In this document: positions 1 through 11,255 of the stretch, one piece after another
How the letters are laid out: each line of letters starts with the position of its first letter
Position numbering within the stretch: the stretch's first letter is position 1
Source of the DNA: Flaccisagitta enflata
Taxonomy: Eukaryota > Chaetognatha > Sagittoidea > Aphragmophora
Assembly: GCA_965153355.1 (NCBI GenBank)
Contig: OZ231126.1
Span: 107,508,001 to 107,572,000 of the forward strand
Reading direction: 5' to 3'
Length of the DNA stretch: 64,000 nt
Notes under the pieces: generated by a model
The model's input: only the letters and a program-made list of their open reading frames with translations
Told to the model about the DNA's origin: nothing
Database searches by the model: none
Made by a program: the position numbers and the translations under genes

Positions 1-2340
1 AAGCTTCAGTAGGGTCTTATACATGTGCATTTGAAATTTTAGGGCCATTTTTCAACTTTTTTTTAGGTTAGAGGTTGAAAAGAGGCCTAAAATTGGCCAT
101 TTTCGCGATTTTTGGTTTTACGGTCTTCAATAAATTGTTTTTTGACACCCAAAAAAGGCTCTCAGGGTCACCAAATTTTTTTTGGGCATCACCAAGAGTC
201 CCCTAAAGGAATTTCAGCCCATGGTTCATAGGTGCCTGCCATATCATGGCAATGTCTCAGGCCCAAAGACGATTTTTGGTTTTTTTTTTCCAGAATTTTG
301 GATTTTTGAAGGCAATATTGGGTACTTAAAGTGCTCCAATTTTGATGAAATTTTACATGGAGGTAGTCCATAATGTGAAATACCTCCAGTAAAAATTTTG
401 TCTGAATCGGTCAACTTTTAGGGGCACCATCCGTTCAAACTACCGCCAGGTGGTTTTCAGTATTACTCTGGATTTTCCGCTTGTTTGCACTCAATATGGA
501 CCTCCTGAACAAGAATCCAGCTTCAAAAAAATCTTTTTTGTGGCGCCTTTTGAAAAAAATCCAAAATTGATTGTTTTTTCTCTTATTTTGAAATCAGAAT
601 TTTTAGGGCAGTTAGAAGATATCTTTAGATAGCATATCTGAATTCCTGATGAAATTTCCTTTCATTTGATAGGTCGCACTATATATTTTTAAAAAGAAAA
701 AAAATTTTTGATTTTCAAGCCACCGTTACAAAAAGTAACGGTGGCTAAAAAATTGAAAATTTGGTCTCTTTTGAAAAATGTATAGTGCGACCTATCAAAT
801 GAAAGGAAATTTCATCAGGAATTCAAATATGCTATCTAAAAAGGTTTTCTAGCAGCCCTTTAAAATCTGGGTGCATTATAGGATGAAAAATTATCAATTT
901 TGGATTTTTTTCAAAAGGCGCCACAAGAAAGATTTCTTTGAAGCTGGGTCCTAGTTCAGGAAGTCCATCCTGAGTAAAAACAAGCGGAAAATTCAGAGTA
1001 ATACTAAAAACCACCTAGCGGTAGTTTGAACGGACGGTGGGGGGGTAACAGCTTTTTTTTTTTTTTTTTTAAATCGCGAAATAGCCGATTTTTCAAAATT
1101 AAGGCACCATAAAATTTTCAAAAACTTTTATTTATTTACAAAAAAGCTTCAGTAGGGTCTTAAACATGTGCATTTGAAATTTCAGGGCCATTTTTCAACT
1201 TTTTTTTAGGTTACAGGTTGAAAAGAGGCCTAAAATTGGCCATTTTCGCGATTTTTGGTTTTACGGTCTTCATTAAATTGTTATTTGACACCCAAAAAAG
1301 GCTCTCAAGGCCACCAAATTTTTTTTGGGCATCACCAAGAGTCCCATAACGGAATTTCAGCCCATGGTTTATAGGTGCCTGCCATATCATGGCAATGTCT
1401 CAGTCCCAAAGACGATTTTTGGGTATTTTTTTCAAGAATTTTGGATTTTCGAAGGTAATTTTTGGTACTTCAAGTGCTCCGATTTTGATGAAATTTTACA
1501 TGGAGGTAGTCCATAATGTGAAATACCTCCAGTAAAAATTTTGTCCAAATCGGTCAACTTTTAGGGGGGTAACGAAATTTTTTTTTGTTTAGAAAATCGC
1601 GAAATAGCCGTTTTTTCAAAATTAAGGTACCATAAAATTTTCAAAAACTTTTATTTGTTTACAAAAAAGCTTCAGTAGGGTCTTATACATGTGCATTTGA
1701 AATTTCAGGGCCATTTTTCAACTTTTTTTTAGGTTACAGGTTGAAAAGAGGCCTAAAATTGGCCATTTTCGCGATTTTTGGTTTTACGGTCTTCATTAAA
1801 TTGTTATTTGACACCCAAAAAAGGCTCTCAGGGCCACCAAATTTTTTTTGGGCATCACCAAGAGTCCCCTAAAGGAATTTCAGCCCATGGTTTATAGGTG
1901 CCTGCCATATCATGGCAATGTCTCAGGCCCAAATACGATTTTTGTGTATTTTTTTCAAGAATTTTGGATTTTCGAAGGCAATTTTTGGTACTTCAAGTGC
2001 TCCGATTTTGATGAAATTTTACATGGAGGTAGTCCATAATGTGAAATACCTCCAGTAAAAATTTTGTCCAAATCGGTCATTTTTTAGGGGGGTAATGAAA
2101 TTTTTTTTTGTTTAGAAAATCGCGAAAAAGCAGTTTTTTCAAATTTTAGGTACCTTAAAATTTTCACAGCCTCATAATTTTTTACATGCAGCTCAATTAG
2201 GGTCTAATACATGTGCATGTAAAATTTCATGGCTCTACTCCAAGTGTAAAATTTCATGGCTCTACTCCAAGTTTAAGATTGTTTTTAGGCAAAAAAACGC
2301 CAAAAACGGCCATTTTGGGCACTTTTTTTTGAGACATTCG
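1..2340. repeat. 523-bp tandem (satellite-like) array
   Basis: Units start at 1, 1144 and 1667, each with AAGCTTCAGTAGGGTCTTA; a degraded fourth unit starts near 2190. The 1144-1667 spacing is exactly 523 bp. Unit 1 is longer only because of an inserted element (425-1039). The short ORFs in each unit reflect unit similarity and do not look coding. The array probably continues left of the window. Confidence 0.9.
425..1039. mobile_element. Foldback (palindromic) MITE-like element in the satellite
   Basis: The two halves are near-perfect reverse complements around position 732, where CCACCGTTAC and GTAACGGTGG flank AAAAA. Outer ends are CACC(A/G)TCCGTTCAAACTACCGC. It sits in the G-run of a satellite unit, with GGGG at 421-424 and six G at 1040-1045; the intact units have six. 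Unit 1 minus 615 bp and a 4-bp duplication gives 524 bp, matching the 523-bp period. No transposase is present. Confidence 0.85.
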
Positions 2341-2525
2341 AACACGCACCTGATATTGAGTCAAGCAAGCCTGGATTAGTGTTCCCCAAAGTATTGCGCA
2401 CATTTCAAGACCCAACTTCATAGGGGTCCCCGGACTCGCCCTTTTGACCCCTCCAAACTTTGAGCTAGAAAGTCTTATTCCTCAGACGGATTAAGATGAG
2501 TTTGTCTCTTTGAAAGTGGAGTTGG

Positions 2526-2533
2526 TATAAATA
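2526..2533 (+). promoter_or_regulatory. TATA box candidate (TATAAATA)
   Basis: A TATAAATA motif lies about 90 bp upstream of the ATG at 2622. That leaves room for a start site near 2555-2560 and a short leader. It supports, but does not prove, a real transcription unit for the following ORF. Confidence 0.4.
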
Positions 2534-2621
2534 TCAAGATTTCGTCGCTGATTGTTCTAACGACATTTGGGATCTTTTTCGTGAAAATCTTCATCGAATT
2601 TTCGCGTCTATTGGCGTCAAC

Positions 2622-3368
2622 ATGGATCTCACTCTTTTGCTCCTAAAAGAAACTAACTCCACTCCAGTGAAATTAGGGTTAGCAGACTCATTTCTTCTTC
2701 CCCTGAATGCTCCCCACCCGACACCGTCTCATCGTCGCTTTTCACGTGCTGCTTCATCCTCTCTCTCCTCTTCCTCCCCTTCCTCCTCATGTGCGTCAAG
2801 TGGTACTTCCGGCGCCACTTCCGGTGCCGAGCCCAGCGCGACTTCCGAAATCTCACCCTCTCAGTCGTCATCATCGTCATCATCGATGTCATTCTCGTCT
2901 GGACCAGGAGAGATTTCATCGGGAAAAACGCCGCCACCGACGCCACCACCACCTCTACCACCGCCATCATCGCTTCCACCATTGTCGTCGATTCATTTGT
3001 TGGATGTCGCTTCCCCGGTGTCTCTACCTGCGCCTTTGCTGCCGCAGCCAACAACGCCGTCAACGCCGTCAACGCCGTCAACGCTGTCAACGCCGTCAAC
3101 GCCGTCAACGCCATCAACGCCATCAACGCTTATGCCAACAAAGCCGACAACGCCAACAACGCCAACAACGCCGACAACGCCGCCATTGCTGCCGTCTTAC
3201 GGACTTTCACGTAAGCAGCTGGGTGGTACTGCTAGTGGTTGGTGTGTTGATGGTGGTGATGCATGGGTTGATGGAGGTAAGGGTGTGGATAGAGGAAGGA
3301 GTACAGATGGAGAATCTGATGTTATTTCATCGGAGGATGGGTCGTCTTTGAGTGATGGAGACCGGTAA
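2622..3368 (+). CDS. Ser/Pro/Thr-rich low-complexity protein, unknown
   Basis: This 248-codon ORF starts at the first ATG after a TATA-like box. Residues 40-95 are Ser-rich, 105-125 are Pro runs, and 140-185 are tandem Thr-Pro-Ser tripeptides encoded by a 9-bp minisatellite. The C-terminus is Gly/Asp/Ser-rich. No folded domain, signal peptide or membrane segment is visible. The stop overlaps a good splice donor (ACCG|GTAAGG, cut after 3364), so the ORF may be the first exon of a longer gene. It could also be a low-complexity ORF1 of a LINE, since the LINE ORF1 at 17.6 kb has similar Ser/Thr runs, or simply spurious. I do not recognise a family. Confidence 0.35.
   Translation: MDLTLLLLKETNSTPVKLGLADSFLLPLNAPHPTPSHRRFSRAASSSLSSSSPSSSCASSGTSGATSGAEPSATSEISPSQSSSSSSSMSFSSGPGEISSGKTPPPTPPPPLPPPSSLPPLSSIHLLDVASPVSLPAPLLPQPTTPSTPSTPSTLSTPSTPSTPSTPSTLMPTKPTTPTTPTTPTTPPLLPSYGLSRKQLGGTASGWCVDGGDAWVDGGKGVDRGRSTDGESDVISSEDGSSLSDGDR
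3057..3185. repeat. 9-bp minisatellite (TCAACGCCG)n
   Basis: Tandem nonamers grade into a CAACAACGC variant. The length is a multiple of three, so the array stays in frame inside the Ser/Pro/Thr ORF. Confidence 0.85.
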
Positions 3369-3425
3369 GGGAGTGACGGAGATCAGCTGGGAAGTGACGG
3401 AGATCAGCTGGGAAGTGATAGAGTT
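3369..3425. repeat. 21-bp tandem repeat (AGTGACGGAGATCAGCTGGGA)
   Basis: Two near-perfect copies and one degenerate copy follow directly after the Ser/Pro/Thr ORF. Confidence 0.7.
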
Positions 3426-3844
3426 TTGTTGGGAAGTGAGGTAGGAAAGAAAAGGCGCAGGAGAAGATGTTGCTGGCGTAGGAGTGGAACTGTAGATCAT
3501 CGTCTGGTGATGAAGATTGTGGAGGAGTGTCATCGACGCATGAAGCAACCACTGCCATCAACTGCTGTGGCAGTTCCATTTCCGTCGCCATCTCCACCGT
3601 CATCATCGCTTTTTGGATGTTCTCCCCTCCTTTCATTTGCCGGGACTTAAAACGGACAAATGGATTTACACCCTCATCTTTGGATGGGTGTTATTTCGGC
3701 CATTGCTAAATTTGCCAACAATTTTGCTCTGTTCCTTCTTCTCCATCTCCGCTCCTTTTCATCCACTCCATCTCCTCCACTCCATCTTCTTCTTCCTTGC
3801 TCCATCTCCTCGTCATCTCCTCTCCACATCTTTGGATTTACTTT

Positions 3845-3995
3845 GCGTCATCATCGACGGGCACCACGACCGACGGGGCACCGCGACTGACGGGGCACCG
3901 CGACCGCCAGGCACCGCAACTGACGGGCACCGCGACCGACGGGCACCGTGACCGACGGGCACCGCAACCGACGGGCACCACAACCGTCGGGGGCC
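3845..3995. repeat. 15-bp-class GC-rich minisatellite
   Basis: Variants of GACGGGCACCGCGACC are repeated about nine times. ORFs read through the array on both strands are repeat artefacts. Confidence 0.8.
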
Positions 3996-4129
3996 GTCAT
4001 GGACCAAGGTTATATCCATTCCTCATCTCCCACTCAATTCTTTATCGTCAAGATGGTTCATTTCGATTTTTCTCTTGCTCCTCTTCTCCGTCACCGATTT
4101 ATATTACGCAACAAGAGACAAGCAGCCGT

Positions 4130-4450
4130 TTCCAGGACGTTACGAGCGCTGCGGCACGCGCATTGGATTACTACCGGTCTGCGCAGGAAGGTGGAGACGT
4201 CCTCCGCTTCTCGACCGCGCCTACAGCACGGCGTCGGCTCCTCGCGCTCTGCTCTGATTGGTGGAAATTTTGTCTTCCGACGTCGAATCCCGATTCACGA
4301 CGGTGACGCGTTTTCTCTCCTCCTCCTCCTCCTTTGGAACTCGATTTGGATAGTGGGTGAAGATTCTCCACAGTCGACTCTAGTTTCCGGCATTTCTCGG
4401 AAATGGGAATCGATTCTCGCGCTTGTTTTGCGTTTCCATGGCAACGAATA
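4130..4450. promoter_or_regulatory. CpG-rich promoter-like block
   Basis: This stretch is clearly richer in CpG than its AT-rich surroundings. It carries inverted CCAAT boxes (ATTGG) at 4162-4166 and 4257-4261, and ends in a perfect RFX X-box. No convincing coding exon is visible within 1 kb on either side. It could be an orphan or distal promoter, or the 5' end of a gene whose exons I cannot recognise. Confidence 0.4.
4432..4445. promoter_or_regulatory. RFX X-box (GTTTCCATGGCAAC)
   Basis: All 14 positions fit the RFX consensus RYYNYYATRRNRAC, with an imperfect palindrome around ATGG. In animals such boxes lie upstream of ciliary genes. The motif is seen; ciliary function is inference. Confidence 0.5.
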
Positions 4451-4693
4451 ATGCGACTTCGGGTTTTGCGTCTTGATTAATTGGTGCATTGAGGTGGTGA
4501 CTGAGAGAAATGTTATGACAGTATTTTGGTGTTGGTGATTGGTACGTGTTGGATTGATATCGACGATGACAGACAGCATTTTGTCGGTGGAACTGAAAAC
4601 AAAATTCGGATCTACTTCATCCTTCATCATATTTCAAGGCGAAAACAACATTGTGGATAACAGATGGATCTCCGCATCAAGAAGCTTAAATCT

Positions 4694-4775
4694 TAAAGTG
4701 CCATTTAAAGTGCCATTTAAAGTGCCATTCAAAGTGCCATTTAAAGTGCCATTTAAAGTGCCATTTCAAGTGCAT
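4694..4775. repeat. 12-bp minisatellite (AAAGTGCCATTT)n
   Basis: About seven tandem dodecamers. They translate in one frame as repeated Lys-Val-Pro-Phe, but the surrounding ORF of 88 codons has no other support. Confidence 0.85.
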
Positions 4776-4799
4776 CAAGAAGCTTGTCCTGGCATTTCA

Positions 4800-5960
4800 C
4801 TATAGGGGAATACGCTAGTTGCGAATCTAATTGTTATTTTCATGCTCTCAAACATAATTTTCATTATTGTGTTGGTCACCACGTTTTTGTTTCTTTTGTC
4901 TTGAAGGGAATTGACAGCTGTTTAGTCTTATCATGTCGATGTTCACGCCTACTACGTTTATCATGCACTTAGAATTGAGTGGTTTTCTTCCACAAACCCC
5001 AATTTCCCCCCTTCTTTCACCCTTCTCCCCCCTTCTCTCACCCCTCTCCCCCTCCCTCTCTCTCTCCTCAACATGTTTTTGTTCCTTTTCCGGTCTAGTT
5101 TCCGTTATTTCCTTTTTCCACGGCACTAGAAATATTAACCGTTATTTCTCCCAAAATATTACTCACTTTCTCCAGTCACTATTGTTTATAGTTGACGAAT
5201 ATTAATCGTATTTTTCTCAATCTTTCTCACGTCTTTGACGAAATATTAACCACTTTTTAGTTTTGCGAGCTCGCACTTTTCACCTCCCTTTTTTCCCCAC
5301 TCTCCCTTTCCCCTTCCCCCCCCCCCCGCCCTCAAGTTTCGTTCTCAACTTCCGTTCAATTTTGAGCCTGAATTTTGTTTTTATTTCCCACATGGTTATT
5401 TTTGGCACTCCTTACCGGTGGTTGTGTCCAACAGTTAGATTGACAGTTTCTTTCTGTCCGTCTGTCACTGTCTGTCCCATCAGCAAAAATTTATAATTCT
5501 GAACAATTTCCTTTTTTCATTTTCAGTCCTGGCGTCTTAAAAATAGAAATACTTGCCTCGTTAAACTCACAATAAAGATTCCAGATCAGCATAATGTTCT
5601 CTTCCGCTAGGACGGCGGTTTTTGTTTTTCTCTTTTATGTTTAGGAAAAAACAACACATGAAAAAAAACTGAGATGATCCTAATAGTTAGTGAATAAGGG
5701 GGTTATCTAGGCAACGAGTGAAGGAGCTTTTCCCCAATGTTCTGATTGTCGGTTCTGTCATCATGACCTGAGGGCTTTGAGAATGCTTTTAGCTTGGAAT
5801 GAATGTAGCCCGATCACCTCATTCATTTAGTTTTGCGTTCTCTGCTCTTTTCATGGGTGCATTTGATGGATGCTCTTCCCTCGATTAGTCTGATGGTTCT
5901 TCTCCATGTCAGAATGAATACAAATTTTTTTTTCCCTCAAATTGAACGGGAGTTAGTTTT
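4800..5960. other. No gene seen; AT-rich with pyrimidine tracts
   Basis: Holds a C/T-rich tract (5000-5070), a homopolymer C run near 5320 and short ORFs with no recognisable content. Confidence 0.6.
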
Positions 5961-5963
5961 TAG

Positions 5964-6482
5964 ATTTGTAATTGTAATTGTAATTGTAATTGTAATTGTA
6001 ATTGTAAATTTGTGATTGTAATTTGTAATTTGTAATAAGTAACTGTAAGTAACTGTAACTGTAACAGTAACTGTAAGTAACTGTAAGTAACTGTAAGTAA
6101 CTGTGAGTAACTGTAACTGTAACTTTAACTGTAACTGTAACTGTAAGTAACTGTAGTAACTGTAAGTAACTGCAAGTAACTGCAAGTAACTGCAAGTAAC
6201 TGCAAGTAACTGCAAGTGACTGCATGTCATTGCAAGTAACTGCAAGTAACTGCAGGTAACTGCAAGTAACTGCAAGTAACTGCAAGTAACTGCAAGTGAC
6301 TGCATGTCATTGCAAGTAACTGCAAGTAACTGCAAGTAACTGCAAGTAACTGCAAGTAACTGCAAGTAACTGCAAGTAACTGCAAGTAACTGCAAGTAAC
6401 TGCAAGTAACTGCAAGTAACTGCAAGTAACTGCAAGTAACTGCAAGTAACTGCAAGTAACTGCAAGTAACTGCAAGTAACTG
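5964..6482. repeat. Hexamer to decamer minisatellite (GCAAGTAACT)n
   Basis: It begins as (GTAATT)n, passes through mixed GTAACT/GTAAGTAACT units, then becomes a regular 10-bp array of GCAAGTAACT. A marked variant (TGCAAGTGACTGCATGTCAT) occurs at 6211-6230 and 6291-6310, an 80-bp higher-order duplication. The long minus-strand ORF of Leu-Ala-Val-Thr repeats is an artefact. Confidence 0.95.
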
Positions 6483-6912
6483 GTTGTATTCTTTCAATTT
6501 TGTGGTAACATTTTTCCAACCCTTGTTTCACACGAAATGTGATTTATATAACCTTGTTCAATAAGCAGAGTCCAACTCGTTGTACAGAATTTTGCGATTA
6601 TGATTTTGATTTCGTCCTTTAACTTTCCGTTGGCGATTGTTATTGTTTTTCATAATGCGGAATGATTGTACTTTCAATTTTCGGCGTGCCTCGAATGACG
6701 TGAATGACTATGAATGTTTAACTCACGTGTTTCTTTCGATTGAATGATATGTTGAGAATTGTTTCTTTTGTTAGGTATGTCTGAATGAATGTTAGATGCC
6801 TTACATTAGTGGTTTTTTATCTCTGTAACATCTAGAGATTTTCCACATATCAAAATTTTTGATTTTTTTTTAGATTCGTTCTTTTCTAAATCTTTCTAAG
6901 GATTTAGTTTTT
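6483..6912. other. No gene seen
   Basis: AT-rich unique-looking sequence between the decamer array and the next mobile element. Confidence 0.5.
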
Positions 6913-7352
6913 GGGCAGCGGCCCCGAAGGGGCCAATGACCTATGCTTTCACACATGGGGAAATTTCTCCTTCTCCTTCTCCAGTGTACCCCCCCTCCCC
7001 AGCCTGAACCCTCAGAGGCTCAAGACTCAAATTCTAGTCTGGAGGCCCAAATCCTAGTCTCGAGGCTCAGATCCCAGCCTCTAGGCTCAGATCCCAGCCT
7101 CAAGGCTCAAATCCCATCCTCAAGGCTCAAATCCCAGCCTCAAGGCTCAAATCCCAGCTTCAAGGCTCAAATCCCAGCCTCAAGGCCCCAATGCCGGCCT
7201 CCAGGCCCTAATCCCAGCCTTGAGGCTCAAATAAAATCAGCATAGGTCATCGGCTCCTTCGGGGCCGCTGCCCCTCTAACCACCACACACCCACATCCAC
7301 TCATACAGGGGCAACGGGTACCGCTGACCATCTAACGCTTTTGCGACTATTA
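6913..7352 (-). mobile_element. G-family structured element, copy 1
   Basis: Inner inverted repeats GGGCAGCGGCCCC (6913-6925) and GGGGCCGCTGCCC (7261-7273) enclose a 20-bp array (GGCTCAAATCCCAGCCTCAA). On the minus strand the 5' end is AATAGTCGCAAAAGCG near 7352 and the 3' end is CTGCCCAAAAA at 6913. No coding capacity. Confidence 0.8.
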
Positions 7353-7682
7353 AACGTATCAATATTTTTTAGTTGGGGTCCGAGCTTTTGTTTACTAGAC
7401 ATAATTTTCACCTATCCTAAATAGATTGAAAATTATCTCTAGGTAGTGTAGGCCGAGTCACGAACCGCAGGTTCTGACCTTTGGTATTCCAAATTCTCTC
7501 TGCCTCTCGCTTTTTGCATTGCTCGACTGCGCTCCGAATTTCTCTTCAGTCTGGATTATAGCCTTCTTTCTTTTAGCTCAATTTCTTTCTTTCTCTAAAT
7601 TATCATCATAATTAAGCAGTTCAGAAATTGATAAGAATAGCTCTCCAGCCAGGACGGATGGGACGAGCCCTTCGTTCCATTC

Positions 7683-8771
7683 GTCACTCCGTTTGACAAC
7701 GCCATTTGACAACGCCGTTGGACAATAGCAGACAACGCCGTTAGGCTCCAGTCCCGGACCCATACTCTTTTCAGATTTTTTTTTTAGTATTTCCTCTAGG
7801 AAAAAATCCTATCCTCCTACAAAACTCCGTTTGGCTGTATACTGTATAGCGTATTGACGAACAGTAGAACTCGTCGAGACTAAAGATGACAGGAGCAAGC
7901 ATAATGGGATAAGGAATGAAGCAAAATTTGATGTTTGAAATATAAAGACATTTTTTTGTATTCCCTCTAGAATAATAATTTTTGGAAGGCAGGGATAGGC
8001 AAGAAACATTGATAAAAATCAAATTTTTTGAAATATTTTTTTATAAAATGTTCTGTAAAGATATTGCTTGTTTGGCCATTGTGAGGGAGCCCATTTATAT
8101 GTGACAACCTTTTGATGCTTCAATGGTTTAACTAGCACCATTCTTACAGGACATACCATTGGAAAATTTTAGCAAATTTAAATTTGAGTAATGTTCCTTG
8201 CGTATTGTGTTCAAAATAATGACATTTTAGCAAGATTACAGGGAAATGTATTTCTCTGGCAACAAACCATTCTGGGCAGTGCCCATTGGGCAATAATTCC
8301 TCTTTATAATAGTAATCAATAAATATTTTAAATATATGCGTTCATTAGTTGAATTTCTTTTCTCATTATGCTTGCCCACGTTATCTCTAGTCTAGACTGT
8401 ATATGAATTCCACAAGTGCGCAGGGAGCAACAACCTTACAAAAGAATCTAAGCGAGCGCTTATTTACCTCGTGTTTACTCTCCGTCACTCCCTTTCGAAG
8501 GAAAATGTCTACTTCCTGCGATAACTAATTGCGTATGAGTCGCTCTTGAATAGACAAAAGGGGAGAAAAGAATCACTCACATTCAACGCATTTGCTTCCA
8601 TTTTATGCCCCAATCATTTAACAAGCACAAAGAAGGTGTTTGTCTATCTATCTGGTTAACTGAAGAAATGAAACGCCGTCGAAGACTTAGTACAGAAAAA
8701 ATCTCAAAAGAGTATGGGTCTCGATTGTCAAACGGCGTTGTCAAAAGGCGTTGTCAAATGGCGTTGACAGC
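7683..8771. mobile_element. Inverted-repeat pair, possible 1.1-kb TIR element
   Basis: 7683-7785 and 8694-8771 are reverse complements, sharing AAAAGAGTATGGGT and two to three copies of GGCGTTGTCAAA. The roughly 0.9 kb between them is AT-rich with no recognisable gene. Target duplications were not identified. Confidence 0.55.
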
Positions 8772-8774
8772 CTC

Positions 8775-9150
8775 CAAATTTCAACCAAATCAGTTGAAAA
8801 ATAACCAAAGTTATGAAAATTTTTCACTTTTAAGTTGTAGGCTGGTTAGGTGGTAGGCCAATTTGGCCGTTTAGCATGCTAAAAGCTTTATATATCACAA
8901 ATGTATGTTGAGTCCTTCCATTTAGAGATTCCATACCAAGTTTCAACCAAACTGGTTGAAAAAAGCCAAAGTTATGCACATTTTCCACTTTTACGCTGGT
9001 AGGCTGGGTGGGTGGTAGGCTGGTTTGGCTGGTTAGCATGCACTCATATGTTGAATCCTTCCATTAAGAGCTTCCATACCAAATTTCAACCAAAATGGTT
9101 GTAAAATACCAAAGTTATGCACATTTCACTTTTAGGCTGGTAGGCTAGTT
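8775..9150. repeat. Three diverged tandem copies of a 140-160-bp unit
   Basis: TTTCAACCAAA recurs near 8782, 8943 and 9081. Each is followed by CCAAAGTTATG, CACTTTTA and GGTAGGCTGGTT-type tracts. Confidence 0.75.
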
Positions 9151-9948
9151 GGGTTCTCTCTGTTTCTATTGTTTTCTCTTTTTCCCTCTCCTCTTCTTCT
9201 TATTTCTTTCCATCTGTTTTTCATTTCTTGTCTCATTCCCTTCCCTGATGATGAACCGAGCACATGGTTTGAAAATTTGGAAAAAACATCTGTTTTTCTT
9301 ATGCACTGACTCACCCATAGTGAAATACAACTGCTTAATTGATTATCGTCGCAGTGCTAAAGATGTCGTTAAAAACAAAACAAAAAAAGATTTTTAGGGG
9401 AAATCCGAGTTTTTCTCCATTCATTTAGGATTGAACAGAGTTTTTGTTACATGCTCTATTTTGTCTAAGAACACTGTTTATAAGAACATCAGCCTCAGAT
9501 TTGGCAAAAAAATAAGGATATCCCAAGAACATGCTCAGGCTCAGATTTTGATATGAACATATTCTTAAGTACGCTTTGATTGGAAAAAAGTCGAATTACG
9601 TAATTCGACTTTTTGAAACGTAGGGGAGAAATCGGGTTTTCCATTTTCGATTTGAGGAACTTTAGGAAGTTGAGCCATTTCCTGCCTGGGATGATACATT
9701 TTTTGATATTCACAGCTAAGAAAGAGCTTATTTTTCTCTTTCAAATGGCGCCAACCAGAAGTCTCTACGATCATTAGTTTTGGCGCTATTAATTTTTTAA
9801 GCTTTTTTATTTTTCGCATTTTTGCGAAAATCAAGATTTTTCATTGATCCTGTTTATCGGCCCCTATTTAACAATACAAAAGAGTCAGAATGTTACACAA
9901 ATTGACCCTGAGTTTTATGACGCTAGCTTTTGCATTTTATTCTGCTTA

Positions 9949-9950
<2 letters not shown>
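9151..9950. other. No gene seen; contains a 30-bp perfect palindrome
   Basis: The palindrome is at 9585-9614 (AAAAAGTCGAATTAC and its complement, centred on AC|GT). TAAGAACA and GAGGCTCA/AGCCTCAG motifs near 9470-9545 resemble the dispersed repeat at 14.6-15.0 kb. Confidence 0.55.
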
Positions 9951-10490
<540 letters not shown>

Positions 10491-11255
10491 AGACAAAGGA
10501 AGACCAAAAAAGAGACGCAGAGAGACAGATTGAATGACAAAAACAGGAGGCAGTCGACCAGACATCATAAGATGCACACAGAAGAAGATGCAATGAAAAA
10601 ACAGACTCCCATTTACGACTTTTTTCCAGCAGGCGAGAGCCGCCTTTATTGTATGATTTTTTATGGAAACTTTGAAAAAAGTTGTACAGAATCCTCCAAC
10701 CCAAAAAATTTAATCAGTTACTTTCATTATTTACAATTTTTCAATTTCATGATTTACAAAAACAAAATTTTGTACGGACTGAGAATAAAACATATCTATT
10801 TTTCTGAGTATGAAGAGCTGGTAACTACGTTAACAAATCTTCAATGCTACAAAAATAAGAACAGATTAAGAACAATTGAGCCTGAAAATTGGCTTAAAAA
10901 TAAGAATGCCGAGCCTCACTTAAAAAAACTGTGTTCTTATAAAAAAAACGGCGTGTACATCATTTGTTAATATACTAGGCACAAAATTAAAGAAAAATGG
11001 TGAAATATCAAAAATAAGGCAAAACAAGAGTAAATTACCATCCAAATACAACAATTCCGCTCAGTTTGGCTGTATTTTTACCACAATACAAGAGTTTACT
11101 GATAAAAATGTCCTTATTAATGCGATTTTTTAGCAAAATCTCCTCAAATTTCGAAATGACAGATAGTTGATATAGTTCTTACCTTCTTGCGGAATCCCGA
11201 AAGCAACCGTAACAAGGATAGTAATGCAATAATTACCCGAAAACGCTAAAAAAAG
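10491..11255. other. AT-rich, repeat fragments only
   Basis: 10608-10655 on the minus strand matches the start of the repeats in the glycosyltransferase introns (AATAAAGGCGGCTCT, then GGAAAAAAGTCGTAA). 10850-10965 carries TTCTTAT/GAGCCT motifs of the 14.6-kb repeat. No gene recognised. Confidence 0.5.

Noticed and set aside
182-2039. Recurring 60-63-codon ORFs in each satellite unit
   Set aside because: They recur because the 523-bp unit recurs; substitutions show no coding bias and the opposite strand is equally open.
3797-4451. Two overlapping 167-169-codon ORFs across the CpG block
   Set aside because: The N-terminal half of one is a minisatellite, and three frames are open at once because of GC content; no conserved domain is seen.
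5937-6531. 186-codon ORF of Leu-Ala-Val-Thr-Cys-Ser-Tyr-Leu-Gln repeats
   Set aside because: Translation of the decamer minisatellite, with no start context or non-repetitive domain.
6030-7250. CRISPR-like array
   Set aside because: Units are contiguous minisatellites without unique spacers, and the genome is eukaryotic.
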